The notes under the pieces: model-generated
What the model was told of the DNA's origin: nothing
What the model saw: only the letters and a program-made list of their open reading frames with translations
Databases searched by the model: none
Assembly: GCA_964520425.1 (NCBI GenBank)
Contig: CAZFMX010000001.1
Location: forward strand, 1 to 64,000
DNA length: 64,000 nucleotides
Origin: JAFGFY01 sp964520425
Lineage (GTDB): Bacteria > Desulfobacterota > DSM-4660 > Desulfatiglandales > HGW-15
Direction: 5' to 3'
Translations under genes and position numbers: made by a program
Part shown: positions 10,460-19,004 of the stretch, piece after piece
Layout of the letters: each line of letters begins with the position of its first letter
How positions within the stretch are numbered: the first letter of the stretch is position 1

Positions 10460-11722
10460 ATGATCGACATAAGAGAATGGGACTGGGAAACCCCGGAAAA
10501 GAAGATCGCTCTAAGCGATTGGAAAGAGAAATTCAGGTGGGTTGAAGAACCTTCCGTCAGCCCTGACGGCGAAAAGATAGCCGCTATTGTTAACCTTGAT
10601 GAAGGCGAATTTAATGTATGTGTCAATGGTCAAACCTGGGAGAATCCTTTTGATAAGATTTGGTATCTAAGGTTTTCGCCTGACGGCCGCCTCACGGCGA
10701 TTGTGTCAGAGATGGGTGAATGGACTCTGGCCGTGGATGGAATACCGTGGGAAGACAAATTTGCCTATATCTGGAATACCCTGTTCAGCCCTGACGGCAA
10801 AAACATCACTGTGGCCGTCCAGAATGATATGCGGTATTGCATGGCACTGAACGGCGTCTCATGGGAAGAGACGTATGCGAATATGACCTATTTTGCCCTA
10901 AGCCCTGACGGTACAAAAACAGCGGCTGCAGTCCAGGTGGTGCCGACGACAGAAGGGGAGATTCATAAGTTTCAGGAAGGAACATTCACAGCAGCCCTTG
11001 ATGGAAAGGCATGGGACACGCGATTCGTCAATGTCTGGAATATGGCCATCAGTCCGGACGGGAAAAAGCTTGCCGCAGAGGTCAGACTTAACCTCTACGA
11101 CTACACCATTGCCGTTAACGGAAAGGCATGGAACAACAGCTTCCAGTGTGTCTGGGAGCCTATCTTTAACCCTCAGAATAACGTGGTTGTCGCCCCCGTA
11201 AGGGTGGGAGGAAAATGGACCCTTGCGGAGGAGGGGAACATCATCTGGGACCGGACCTTTTTTCAGCTCTGGCACCAGTTGTTCAGCCCCGACGGTAAGA
11301 GACTGGCCGCTATCGTGGCACCGAAATTCGGTGAGTGGACGGTTGCCGTGGACGGCAAACCGTGGAGGCGTACATTCGACGAGTTTTTTACGGATGTCGT
11401 ATTTGGCCTGGACGGCAACAGAATCGCGGCCCTTGCCAAAGAAAAGGGGAAATGGAAAATCGTCGTGGACGAATCTGTTTGGTCCAACACCTTTGATATG
11501 GCCTGGAAACCTGTTTTCAGCCCGGACAGCAAGGATGTGGCGGCCAAAGTGGACCGGAACGGAAAATATACTATCATCATGAATGATCGGCTTTGGCGGC
11601 AAGAATGTGAAGCGGTTTGGGATCCGGTTTTCAGTCCTGACGGGCAAAAGGTCCTTATCCGAAGCATTGAGAACGGAACCTATTACCGACGTATCATTCC
11701 AACAGCCGAATTAAGAGGGTAG
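10460..11722 (+). CDS. tmcD: Tmc complex subunit TmcD, tryptophan-rich beta-propeller
   Basis: A 420 aa soluble protein built from about nine repeats of roughly 45 residues. Each repeat has an FSPDGK-like turn and a tryptophan-containing strand (W-x-x-x-F...IW), for example VDGIPWEDKFAYIWNTLFSPDGK in part. This is a WD40-like/TolB-like propeller with very many tryptophans. Known: Desulfovibrio TmcD is the tryptophan-rich cytoplasmic subunit of the transmembrane complex TmcABCD, which takes electrons from periplasmic cytochrome c3. The neighbours confirm the call: tmcC, tmcB and tmcA follow on the same strand, the first only 10 bp away. GGGGAGG is well placed before the ATG. Here tmcD comes first; in Desulfovibrio tmcA leads. 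Confidence 0.85.
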   Translation: MIDIREWDWETPEKKIALSDWKEKFRWVEEPSVSPDGEKIAAIVNLDEGEFNVCVNGQTWENPFDKIWYLRFSPDGRLTAIVSEMGEWTLAVDGIPWEDKFAYIWNTLFSPDGKNITVAVQNDMRYCMALNGVSWEETYANMTYFALSPDGTKTAAAVQVVPTTEGEIHKFQEGTFTAALDGKAWDTRFVNVWNMAISPDGKKLAAEVRLNLYDYTIAVNGKAWNNSFQCVWEPIFNPQNNVVVAPVRVGGKWTLAEEGNIIWDRTFFQLWHQLFSPDGKRLAAIVAPKFGEWTVAVDGKPWRRTFDEFFTDVVFGLDGNRIAALAKEKGKWKIVVDESVWSNTFDMAWKPVFSPDSKDVAAKVDRNGKYTIIMNDRLWRQECEAVWDPVFSPDGQKVLIRSIENGTYYRRIIPTAELRG

Positions 11723-11732
11723 AGGAGGAACT

Positions 11733-12392
11733 ATGCACGATTTATATATCTTTATAACGGGTCCGTTGGCATGGGTGGCCTTCATCCTGTTTATCGGTGG
11801 CAGCCTTTATCGGTTGCTGGCGATGCTCATTCTGGTCAACAAGAAAGAACAATTCATCTTTTCTTATATGAGCTTACGATACAGTCTCCGCTCCATTCTC
11901 CATTGGATTACGCCGTTTGCCACGGTAAATATGAGAAGACATCCGCTGATGACTATCATGACCTTCTTGTTTCATATATGCCTCATTGTGACCCCGATTT
12001 TTCTCCTTTCCCATGTGATTCTCTGGGATGAATCATGGAATCTGAGTTGGTGGTCTCTGCCTGATGGTGTGGCAGATTATATGGCGATAATCGTCATTGC
12101 CAGCGCTATCTTCTTCCTTGTCCGAAGAATGATATCCCCTGAAGTCCAATTCGTGACCTCTGCCTCCGATTATATCATCCTAGCCATTGTGGCAGCCCCC
12201 TTTGTTACAGGTTTCTTCGCCTATCATCAGTGGTTTGCTTACAAGTTTTTCATGATACTCCACATCCTGACAGGTGAGATTATGCTGGTGGCGATTCCAT
12301 TCACCCGTTTGAGCCACATGATATACTCTCCTTTTACGAGAGCCTACATGGGATCGGAATTTGGTGGGGTAAGGCATGTAAAAGATTGGTAG
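11733..12392 (+). CDS. tmcC: Tmc complex membrane subunit TmcC (cytochrome b-like)
   Basis: A 219 aa integral membrane protein with about five hydrophobic helices, of the nitrate-reductase gamma/HdrE/DsrM-like cytochrome b type. Histidines are positioned for heme b ligation within helices (HWITPFATVNM, FHICLIVTPIFLLSHV, ILHILTGEIMLVAIPFTRLSHM). In the Tmc complex this subunit carries electrons across the membrane between the periplasmic cytochrome TmcA and the cytoplasmic Fe-S protein TmcB. GAGGAGG precedes the ATG. It is the second gene of the tmcDCBA run. Confidence 0.87.
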   Translation: MHDLYIFITGPLAWVAFILFIGGSLYRLLAMLILVNKKEQFIFSYMSLRYSLRSILHWITPFATVNMRRHPLMTIMTFLFHICLIVTPIFLLSHVILWDESWNLSWWSLPDGVADYMAIIVIASAIFFLVRRMISPEVQFVTSASDYIILAIVAAPFVTGFFAYHQWFAYKFFMILHILTGEIMLVAIPFTRLSHMIYSPFTRAYMGSEFGGVRHVKDW

Positions 12393-12456
12393 GAGTTCAT
12401 CATATAACCGGGAGCCTATGCGCCCCGTAATAACCAAATGCCAAGGAGCTTCATAA

Positions 12457-13785
12457 ATGGAAGAACCTGCTGAAATACAAAAGATTGAAGACAAAGGCCT
12501 TGAAATCGGAGCCGAAAGGCTGACCGAGGACAAGATTGAAAAGATCATAAACAGTGTATTGAAGGGCGAAACCGGCGCGCGCCTCAAGGCCTACGTCGAT
12601 ACCTGTATCCACTGCGGCCTCTGTTCTGAGGCATGCCATTATTATCTTTCCCGTGATAATGATCCACATTTTTCACCCGTGGGAAAAGTCAAACAGACGA
12701 TTTGGGAAATGTTGAAGAACAAGGGAAAGGTCAGTCCGGAGTTTATTAAAAAGGCCTCGGAAATCGCGTCAACAGAATGCAATCTGTGCAGACGATGTGC
12801 CCAGTATTGTCCCTTTGGGATAGACATTGCCTATTTGATCCTGGTTGTTCGACGGATCTGTCACAAGCTTGGGGTGACCCCTCTCTATATTCAGGATACG
12901 GCTCATAGTCATTCTGCCACTATGAATCAGATGTGGGTCAAGGGGGATGAGTGGCCCGACACCTTGCAGTGGCAGGAAGAGGAGGCCCAGGCAGAGATCC
13001 CCACACTGCGTATTCCCTTGGAAAAGGAGGGGGCGGATGTGATGTACTCCGTCATCGGACCGGAGCCCAAGTTTCAGGCCCAGTTGATTTATCAGGCGGC
13101 CGTCATTATGAATGTCGCAGGCATTGACTGGACTATGCCCGCCAGTTCGGGTTGGGATAACAGCGATATGGCCATGTTTACCGGGGACAATGAGATTATG
13201 GGCCGCATAAAACGGACTCATTTTGAGACGGCCGCGCGGCTGAAAGTCAAGAAGATCGTCATGGGGGAATGCGGCCATGCCTTTCGATCGATCTATGACG
13301 TAGGGAACCGATGGCTCGGGTGGCGTATGCCGCCCGTTGAGGTCGTCCACGCCATTGAGTTCTTGCATGACATTATCAAGGAAGGCAGGGTCAAGATTTC
13401 CAAGAAGTTCGAGACACCCGTCACCCTCCACGACCCCTGTAATGTGGTCAGGGGTAGAGGTCTTCATGAAATGGCCCGTTATGTGACGCGAGAAATGTGC
13501 GAAGAACTCATCGAAATGCACCCGAATCGGGAACATAATTACTGCTGCTGTGCAGGGGGCGGGGTGATCAATTGCGGGCCGCCCTATAAAAATAAGCGCG
13601 TTCTGAGCAATAAGGTCAAGGCCGATCAGTTGTTTGCCGTTAAAGCTAAAGGAGCGAAAGTACTCATCACTCCCTGCCACAACTGTCACAGCGGACTGGA
13701 AGACATCAACCATCATTACGGACTTGGCCTGGAGATCAAGTTCCTGATGGATATACTCTATGAGGTCATGGAGAAACCGGAATGA
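12457..13785 (+). CDS. tmcB: Tmc complex Fe-S subunit TmcB (HdrD-like)
   Basis: A 442 aa cytoplasmic Fe-S protein. Two ferredoxin-type clusters are visible, CIHCGLCSEACHYYL (about 50-64) and CNLCRRCAQYCPFG. They are followed by two CCG domains of the heterodisulfide reductase type: MGECGHAFRS, HDPCNVVRGRG, CCCAGGG and TPCHNCHSGL. In HdrD these CCG motifs bind the non-cubane clusters that act on disulfides; in Tmc the electron acceptor is unknown. It is preceded by AAGGAG at good spacing and sits between tmcC and tmcA. A long opposite-strand frame across this gene is a codon-usage shadow. Confidence 0.88.
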   Translation: MEEPAEIQKIEDKGLEIGAERLTEDKIEKIINSVLKGETGARLKAYVDTCIHCGLCSEACHYYLSRDNDPHFSPVGKVKQTIWEMLKNKGKVSPEFIKKASEIASTECNLCRRCAQYCPFGIDIAYLILVVRRICHKLGVTPLYIQDTAHSHSATMNQMWVKGDEWPDTLQWQEEEAQAEIPTLRIPLEKEGADVMYSVIGPEPKFQAQLIYQAAVIMNVAGIDWTMPASSGWDNSDMAMFTGDNEIMGRIKRTHFETAARLKVKKIVMGECGHAFRSIYDVGNRWLGWRMPPVEVVHAIEFLHDIIKEGRVKISKKFETPVTLHDPCNVVRGRGLHEMARYVTREMCEELIEMHPNREHNYCCCAGGGVINCGPPYKNKRVLSNKVKADQLFAVKAKGAKVLITPCHNCHSGLEDINHHYGLGLEIKFLMDILYEVMEKPE

Positions 13786-13860
13786 TGCAAAGTCACCCTC
13801 GAAGCCTTGAATCTGCGGCATTCTCGACTTTTGCAACGATAGGGTAAAGGAGAACTAGGG

Positions 13861-14241
13861 ATGAAGAAAAGTGTCGTATATGTGCTCGCCTTTGTGATAG
13901 TCTTCGTGTTTGTTCTCATCTCAGTGAATTCACAGGAGGATATGAAGCGGGTTGATAACAGTGCCTTTAAACACCCTGAGAGAGTTTCGGCTCTCTTTAG
14001 ACACGATGAACACAACGAAAACGCAGATATTGAGGACTGCAGCGAATGCCACCACCTTTATGAGGATGGGAAGAAGATTGAAGATGAATCTTCCGAAGAC
14101 CAGTATTGCTGGGATTGCCATGGAATGAAGGCATCCGGCAGCATCCCGGGACTGATGAAGGCTTTCCATACGAGATGTAAGGGATGCCATCTTGAGCAAA
14201 AACAAGGTCCTGTCACCTGTGGAGAATGTCATAAGAAATAG
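13861..14241 (+). CDS. tmcA: tetraheme cytochrome c3-type subunit TmcA
   Basis: A 126 aa exported cytochrome. Residues 1-24 form an N-terminal signal or anchor helix. Four CxxCH heme sites are present: CSECH (60-64), CWDCH (83-87), CKGCH (106-110) and CGECH (120-124). Extra histidines at 48, 51, 65 and 103 supply the four distal axial ligands expected of a cytochrome c3. The length fits the type II (acidic) c3 family. It acts in the periplasm as the electron entry point of the Tmc complex. AAAGGAG precedes the ATG, and it is the last of the four tmc genes. Confidence 0.9.
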   Translation: MKKSVVYVLAFVIVFVFVLISVNSQEDMKRVDNSAFKHPERVSALFRHDEHNENADIEDCSECHHLYEDGKKIEDESSEDQYCWDCHGMKASGSIPGLMKAFHTRCKGCHLEQKQGPVTCGECHKK

Positions 14242-14305
14242 AGCGACAGATTTGTAGCCCCTTTCCAATAGGTTCAACTACCAAGCGTGAAAGAGAGGTT
14301 TAGTC

Positions 14306-14656
14306 ATGGCAAAAAAGATATTAATCATTGATGATGACCCGATTATCGTCGATTATCTTGTAGACCTTTTTCAGGATAATGGTTATGAGACTTGTTCCGC
14401 TTCAAGCAGTATGGAGGGGATGGAAATCCTTCATAAAGAGAAGCCGGATCTGATAACCCTCGATCTTCAGATGCCGGGGGAGTGGGGGCCGAGATTCTAT
14501 CGGAAGCTCAGAAAAAATGCAGAGTTTAGAGACATACCTGTGATTGTCATAACGGGTATCGATGGTACCCATGCTGTCAAAGATGCCATAGGCGTTATTC
14601 GAAAGCCTTTTGACCCGGACAAACTTTTGGGGATGGTCAAGAAGACGATTGGGTAG
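14306..14656 (+). CDS. stand-alone response regulator receiver protein
   Basis: A 116 aa CheY-like single domain without an output domain. The acidic pocket is in LIIDDDP, the phospho-acceptor aspartate in LITLDLQMPG (about D54), the conserved threonine in VIVITG and the lysine in IRKPFDP, so it should be phosphorylatable. It follows tmcA by 64 bp with AGAGAGG before the start, which suggests a link between signalling and the Tmc/Hdr electron-transfer genes around it. No cognate kinase is adjacent. Confidence 0.9.
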   Translation: MAKKILIIDDDPIIVDYLVDLFQDNGYETCSASSSMEGMEILHKEKPDLITLDLQMPGEWGPRFYRKLRKNAEFRDIPVIVITGIDGTHAVKDAIGVIRKPFDPDKLLGMVKKTIG

Positions 14657-14808
14657 GAACTTGAGTCTCAAGCCCATTAAAGGAACCATATAACCGGTGT
14701 TTATCTCTTTTTCCACCCTCTCTTTTCCATATCATTAGACAGCCCCCTTCTGAGGCTCTCAGCCCCTAAACCCCTTTCGATTTTAGAAGAGAGAAGTGAC
14801 TTTCAATC

Positions 14809-17337
14809 ATGAATGATAAAAAGGATTCTCGAAAACAGGTGTTGATTCTCGGTGGAGGGATCGCCGGGCTCTCAGCCGCTCGAGCCATGGATAGGTGGGG
14901 AGTTGCGGTCCACCTGGTTGAAAGAGAAAGTTGTTTGGGTGGGCATGCTCTTGAATGGGCTTGTATGGCAACGAATCAATGCCAAAACTGCGGGGCCTGT
15001 TTGAGTGCTGAAATCGTAGAACAGGCCGTTCATTGCCAAAACGCGCGTTTCTATTTAGAGACCGAAGTCTGCGATGTTCAGCGTAGGGATGAGGGTTTTC
15101 AGGTCTATTTAAAAGGAAAACATTCCAATGCACTCATGGTTGATGCTGTCTTGATTGCCACAGGATTTGAGCCCTTTGACCCGTCACAAATGGAGTTATT
15201 GAGATATTCTACCCACGACAAGATCATTACGACTGTGGAGTTGAACCGGTTGATTAAACATGAAGGCCTTGCTGATTTCCTATCACGGAATGAATCACCT
15301 TGCATCGGTTTTATTCAATGTGTTGGCTCACGAAATCGGGAGCAGGGAAGAGACTACTGCTCACAGGTTTGCTGTAAGGTCGGGCTTCGTCAAGCCAACA
15401 AGATCCTGTATCTTCTTCCTAACACCCACATCTCCATGTTTTACATGGATCTACAAATTATCGGAAAGGAATTTCGAAGCCAATTTCATGCCATCAGAGA
15501 TCGTATAGATCTCGTGCAGGGTGTTCCGGGTGAAATCCTAAGAGATGACGATACAGGCCAACTAACCGTTCTCCAAGAGGATCAGAAAACAGGAGAATTG
15601 ATCACCTATCATTTTGATGCCATTGTCTTATCCGTGGGCATGAGGCCAGCCTTAGGCTCGTCGGATCTTCAGAGACTTTTAGACACGAAAGTGAATCAAT
15701 GGGGATTTCTTGGCGGTGAAGAGGTCTTTTTACCTAAAGGTATGTATGTCGCCGGAACGGCCAAAGGTCCCGGGGATATCATGGGTTCCAGACAACAAGG
15801 GTTGATTGCCGCGCATGATATGGCCCGGGATTTGGGGATTTCAGGGGATCTCAATGAACAGCCCTCGGTGGCTGTACTTGGAGATGATGGAGAAACTGCC
15901 AAAACGGTTGAACGATTAGCATCAGAGGGATATGCCATGACCTGGCTGAATACCGGCATTCGTGACATGAATATACCAGAGGGTATCGTCTATTTTGACC
16001 AGGTCCTGGTGGAGAAAGTCACGGGCACTGTCGGACAGTTTACGGTGAGAGTGAATTCAAATGGGACGAGGCATTCCATCCCTGCGGACACGATTGTTGT
16101 GGCCACTGGGGCCAAAAGGAAGCCTGCATTTATTCCAGAACCTGACGACCCAAATGAGAGAGTGATGGGGTTGCATGATTTTGAGGAAACTTTCAATGCA
16201 AATCCTAAGTCTTTGCCGGATCGGATTGCATTCTGGTTGGATTTTTCGGGGAATGAATGGAAAGATAATGCCAGACGATCCCTATTGTTGGCTTCAAGTC
16301 TGGCAGAACAGAACCAAGATGTTTATATTCTGATGGAAAACATGTTGGTCCATGGGGCATCTAGCCAGCAGTTATATGACCAGACCCGTAACAAGGGAGT
16401 CAGGTTTTTGCGTGTGTCAAAGAGAATGGCGCCTCCTTTTTCTGTAGATCCGGAAAACGTCAGGATTATCATGGAAGAGGCCACTTTGGGTGACACCCCC
16501 ATAGCCCTACTCTCCGATCTATTGGTCATTCCTGAAGAGGTGCTCCCGGCTGAGCACAATAAACACATTGAAGAATACACTAGGGTGGATCTGGACAGAG
16601 AAGGATTTCTTCAACCTGCGAACATACGCCATCGACTCATCGCCAGTCCACGTAAAGGCATTTTCTTTCTTGGGTCAGGACATGATGAAGTGGATGAAAC
16701 AGATCTTTGGAGCGAAATTTCAGAGCTGAAGACCCATCTGAATCTTCTCAAAGAAGAAGTCTTGCTGACTAACCATGGGGTGGCCTGTATCAGTGAGCGT
16801 GCTTGTGCTCATTGTTTCACATGTCTCCGTATCTGCCCTCATGGGGCCATCATGCTTAGAAATTCAGTTCAGCCCTATATTGTGCCTGAGGCGTGTTTTG
16901 GGTGCGGAATGTGCGTATCAACATGTCCGGTCCGGGCTATCGCTATGGAGCACGCAGATACCTCAAAGGAGGTCTTGCCGGATCAATTTGATACAAAAGA
17001 AACCGTTGTCTTTGCCTGTGAGCGGTCAGCAGCCTTGGCGGAAAAAGAGGCCAATCGACTCGACCTATGCAGTATGGAGAATGTCCGAATCATCCCCGTG
17101 GCCTGTGTTGGGGGTGTGGGTATCGAGACGATGTTGACGCCCTTATTGGGAAATGTACAAAGGGTCATCGTTTTGGGTTGCCACCAAGGAAATTGCAGGT
17201 CCGGTTGGGGAGGCCGCTTCACGTCAGGACGCATGAAAAGGGCGTCAACAGAGATCGGTCTTTCTGAGGAAAAGCTTGAATACGACAGTATCGCAGCGAA
17301 CGAGCCTCAAAAGCTTGTGCGAATCCTCTCGGAATGA
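14809..17337 (+). CDS. HdrA/QmoB-like FAD and Fe-S protein with C-terminal MvhD domain
   Basis: An 842 aa cytoplasmic protein. Residues about 10-130 contain the FAD motif LILGGGIAGLSAARAMD followed by the HdrA cysteine set (ACMATNQCQNCGACL). A second nucleotide-binding part covers the middle (SVAVLGDDGETAKTVERLA). Two [4Fe-4S] ferredoxin motifs, CAHCFTCLRICPHGAI and CFGCGMCVSTCPVRAI, come next. The last ~130 residues are an MvhD/HdrD-delta domain (ACERSAALAEKEA, GCHQGNCRSGWGGRF). The same domain order occurs in QmoB and in fused HdrA-MvhD proteins, which pass electrons between flavin and Fe-S partners. Upstream are the Tmc genes; downstream is an HdrD-like protein that could be its partner. 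No aprAB or qmoAC is visible here. Confidence 0.88.
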   Translation: MNDKKDSRKQVLILGGGIAGLSAARAMDRWGVAVHLVERESCLGGHALEWACMATNQCQNCGACLSAEIVEQAVHCQNARFYLETEVCDVQRRDEGFQVYLKGKHSNALMVDAVLIATGFEPFDPSQMELLRYSTHDKIITTVELNRLIKHEGLADFLSRNESPCIGFIQCVGSRNREQGRDYCSQVCCKVGLRQANKILYLLPNTHISMFYMDLQIIGKEFRSQFHAIRDRIDLVQGVPGEILRDDDTGQLTVLQEDQKTGELITYHFDAIVLSVGMRPALGSSDLQRLLDTKVNQWGFLGGEEVFLPKGMYVAGTAKGPGDIMGSRQQGLIAAHDMARDLGISGDLNEQPSVAVLGDDGETAKTVERLASEGYAMTWLNTGIRDMNIPEGIVYFDQVLVEKVTGTVGQFTVRVNSNGTRHSIPADTIVVATGAKRKPAFIPEPDDPNERVMGLHDFEETFNANPKSLPDRIAFWLDFSGNEWKDNARRSLLLASSLAEQNQDVYILMENMLVHGASSQQLYDQTRNKGVRFLRVSKRMAPPFSVDPENVRIIMEEATLGDTPIALLSDLLVIPEEVLPAEHNKHIEEYTRVDLDREGFLQPANIRHRLIASPRKGIFFLGSGHDEVDETDLWSEISELKTHLNLLKEEVLLTNHGVACISERACAHCFTCLRICPHGAIMLRNSVQPYIVPEACFGCGMCVSTCPVRAIAMEHADTSKEVLPDQFDTKETVVFACERSAALAEKEANRLDLCSMENVRIIPVACVGGVGIETMLTPLLGNVQRVIVLGCHQGNCRSGWGGRFTSGRMKRASTEIGLSEEKLEYDSIAANEPQKLVRILSE

Positions 17338-17405
17338 CGAAGAACGACGTTTTTCGAATGGTTACAGGTTGATCGACATCAAGAAATGGATTTTATGACG
17401 CTGAG

Positions 17406-17734
17406 CTAGTGTCGTGTCTCAGAAATAACTTCCATAATTCTGGGCACGTTCTATGATACGTGGGGCATGGGGGTCTCTTTTCAGTTCCACCACCATTTCT
17501 TCAGAGGTCGTGGAACGGCACCATAATTTTGCATATTATGAAGCAGCCCCACGAACAATGTACCCACAGCGACGGGCATTCCTTGTGCCTGTCCACCGAA
17601 CGTTGTCCTCTTTGGGGGCGGTTACGGGCTCAGGCGTCTTTTGGGTGGTGAAACTGAAAAGAGACCCCCATGCCCCCTTTGAATCTGTGCAATAGGTACT
17701 TATTTTTCAAGATAATACTGAGACACGACACTAG
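17406..17734 (+). mobile_element. non-autonomous MITE-like element, copy 1
   Basis: A 329 bp unit bounded by perfect 17-bp terminal inverted repeats: CTAGTGTCGTGTCTCAG (17406-17422) and its complement at 17718-17734. Weaker similarity of the two ends extends about 80 bp inward, including a shared GGGGGTCTCTTTTCAG-type segment. It encodes no transposase. A second copy lies in inverted orientation at 26411-26711, so the unit is mobile or was. CTAG at both ends may be part of the target. A weak outward promoter (TTGAAT at 17679-17684, 16-base gap, TATTTT) could drive the HdrD-like gene that begins 17 bp after the element. Confidence 0.8.
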
Positions 17735-17750
17735 GACAAACATCACAAGG

Positions 17751-19004
17751 ATGGAAACGATTCATTCATATAAGAATTCAGCACTCTTTGAGTTGCTGAG
17801 CCTGGAAACCTCAGGGGCAAATATTACCGAGTGCTTGACCTGTGGAATATGCAACTCCCGGTGCAGTTGGCATGACGAGGAAGGCGGTCCGGTCCCACGA
17901 CGCATGGTACGCATGGCTTTACTCGGGCTGGAGGATTTGCTCGCGAAAAGCCCAATGCTTTGGAATTGTCATCTATGCAACCGCTGCACCCTGGAATGCC
18001 CTATGGGGATCGACATGGAAAGGGTAGTGAGAAGGGCGAGGTCTTTGCCGAACACTATGGATATGGTCCCGAAGGATTTGATAAAGGGCATAGAAACCCG
18101 CTTGATGGTGGGAGATGTCAATGGCCTGACAAAAGACGAATTTGTAGAGACCATTGAATGGTTGAGTGAAGAGTTTGCAGATGAAATAGACGACCCTGAC
18201 GCGCACATCCCTTATGATCAGAAGAATACGCGATTTCTCTATCTTCCTAACCCCAGAGAGCTGGGAATGAACCTGCTGCATCTCACCGCCATGGCCGGAC
18301 TCTTCCATGCCTTTGGTGAGTCCTGGACCATGTCCAGTCGGCATACGGACGTGACAAACTGGGGATATTTTCGGGGCGATGATGAGACAACCCGGAAGAT
18401 GGCGCTTCAGATCGTGGAGGCGACAGAGGATCTGGGTGCCGAAACCTTGGTGCTATCCGAATGTGGACACGGTTATTATGTGCTAAAGACTTTAATGGAG
18501 AAACTAATAGGAAGATCACCCGGATTCTCTGTGACCAGCATGCCGGAACTTGCCCTTGAGATGATGGAAAAGGGAGTGATTGAATTTGATCCCGGTACTC
18601 ATCCCTATCCCATCGCATACCATGATTCCTGTCATTTCGGTCGAAAGTCAGGCATTTTTGATGGTCCACGTAAGCTTCTATCCAGTTGTTGTCAAGAAGT
18701 AGCGGAACTTGATCCCAATCGCTTGCATTCCATTTGTTGTGGTGGCGGTGGTGGGATAATACAGGATAGCACCAGTACAAAACGACGTATGCTTGCAGGA
18801 AAGGCCAAGGCCGAGCAAATGAGGGCTGTCGGACTCAAACATATCGCGACGACCTGCCTGTCATGTCATAGACAGCTTACGGAATTGTCCAAACACTACG
18901 ACCTGAATATGCAGGTCCATACCGTGGCGGCCTTGGCTGCAGAGGCGAGGGTAAAAAAAAGAGATGAAAGAGCTTATGCAAAACGAGACACAAATCATCC
19001 TTGA
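17751..19004 (+). CDS. HdrD-like (CCG-domain) Fe-S oxidoreductase
   Basis: A 417 aa cytoplasmic Fe-S protein related to TmcB and HdrD. Two ferredoxin motifs, CLTCGICNSRCSW (C28, C31, C34, C38) and CHLCNRCTLECPMG, are followed by two CCG domains (SECGHGYY, HDSCHFGRKSG, SICCGGGGG, TTCLSCHRQL). The reading frame continues upstream to 17670, but that part lies in the mobile element. The ATG at 17751 gives the normal N-terminus of the family and was chosen; AAGG abuts it with no spacer, so translation may be weak. It probably partners the HdrA-like protein just upstream, or feeds the ORP-like cluster downstream. Its original promoter has been replaced by the element. Confidence 0.85.
   Translation: METIHSYKNSALFELLSLETSGANITECLTCGICNSRCSWHDEEGGPVPRRMVRMALLGLEDLLAKSPMLWNCHLCNRCTLECPMGIDMERVVRRARSLPNTMDMVPKDLIKGIETRLMVGDVNGLTKDEFVETIEWLSEEFADEIDDPDAHIPYDQKNTRFLYLPNPRELGMNLLHLTAMAGLFHAFGESWTMSSRHTDVTNWGYFRGDDETTRKMALQIVEATEDLGAETLVLSECGHGYYVLKTLMEKLIGRSPGFSVTSMPELALEMMEKGVIEFDPGTHPYPIAYHDSCHFGRKSGIFDGPRKLLSSCCQEVAELDPNRLHSICCGGGGGIIQDSTSTKRRMLAGKAKAEQMRAVGLKHIATTCLSCHRQLTELSKHYDLNMQVHTVAALAAEARVKKRDERAYAKRDTNHP

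Noticed and set aside
10898..11647. 249-codon minus-strand frame
   Set aside because: Shadow of the repetitive tmcD gene; the repeats on the coding strand keep a frame open on the other.
12769..13836. 355-codon open frame on the minus strand
   Set aside because: It lies entirely opposite tmcB, whose Fe-S and CCG motifs are unmistakable; the minus frame has no family resemblance.
17460..17695. Short frame inside the mobile element conserved in both copies (CTHSDGHSLCLSTERCPLWG region)
   Set aside because: Conservation is at DNA level across the entire element and continues outside the frame; no start site or family. Not called a gene.
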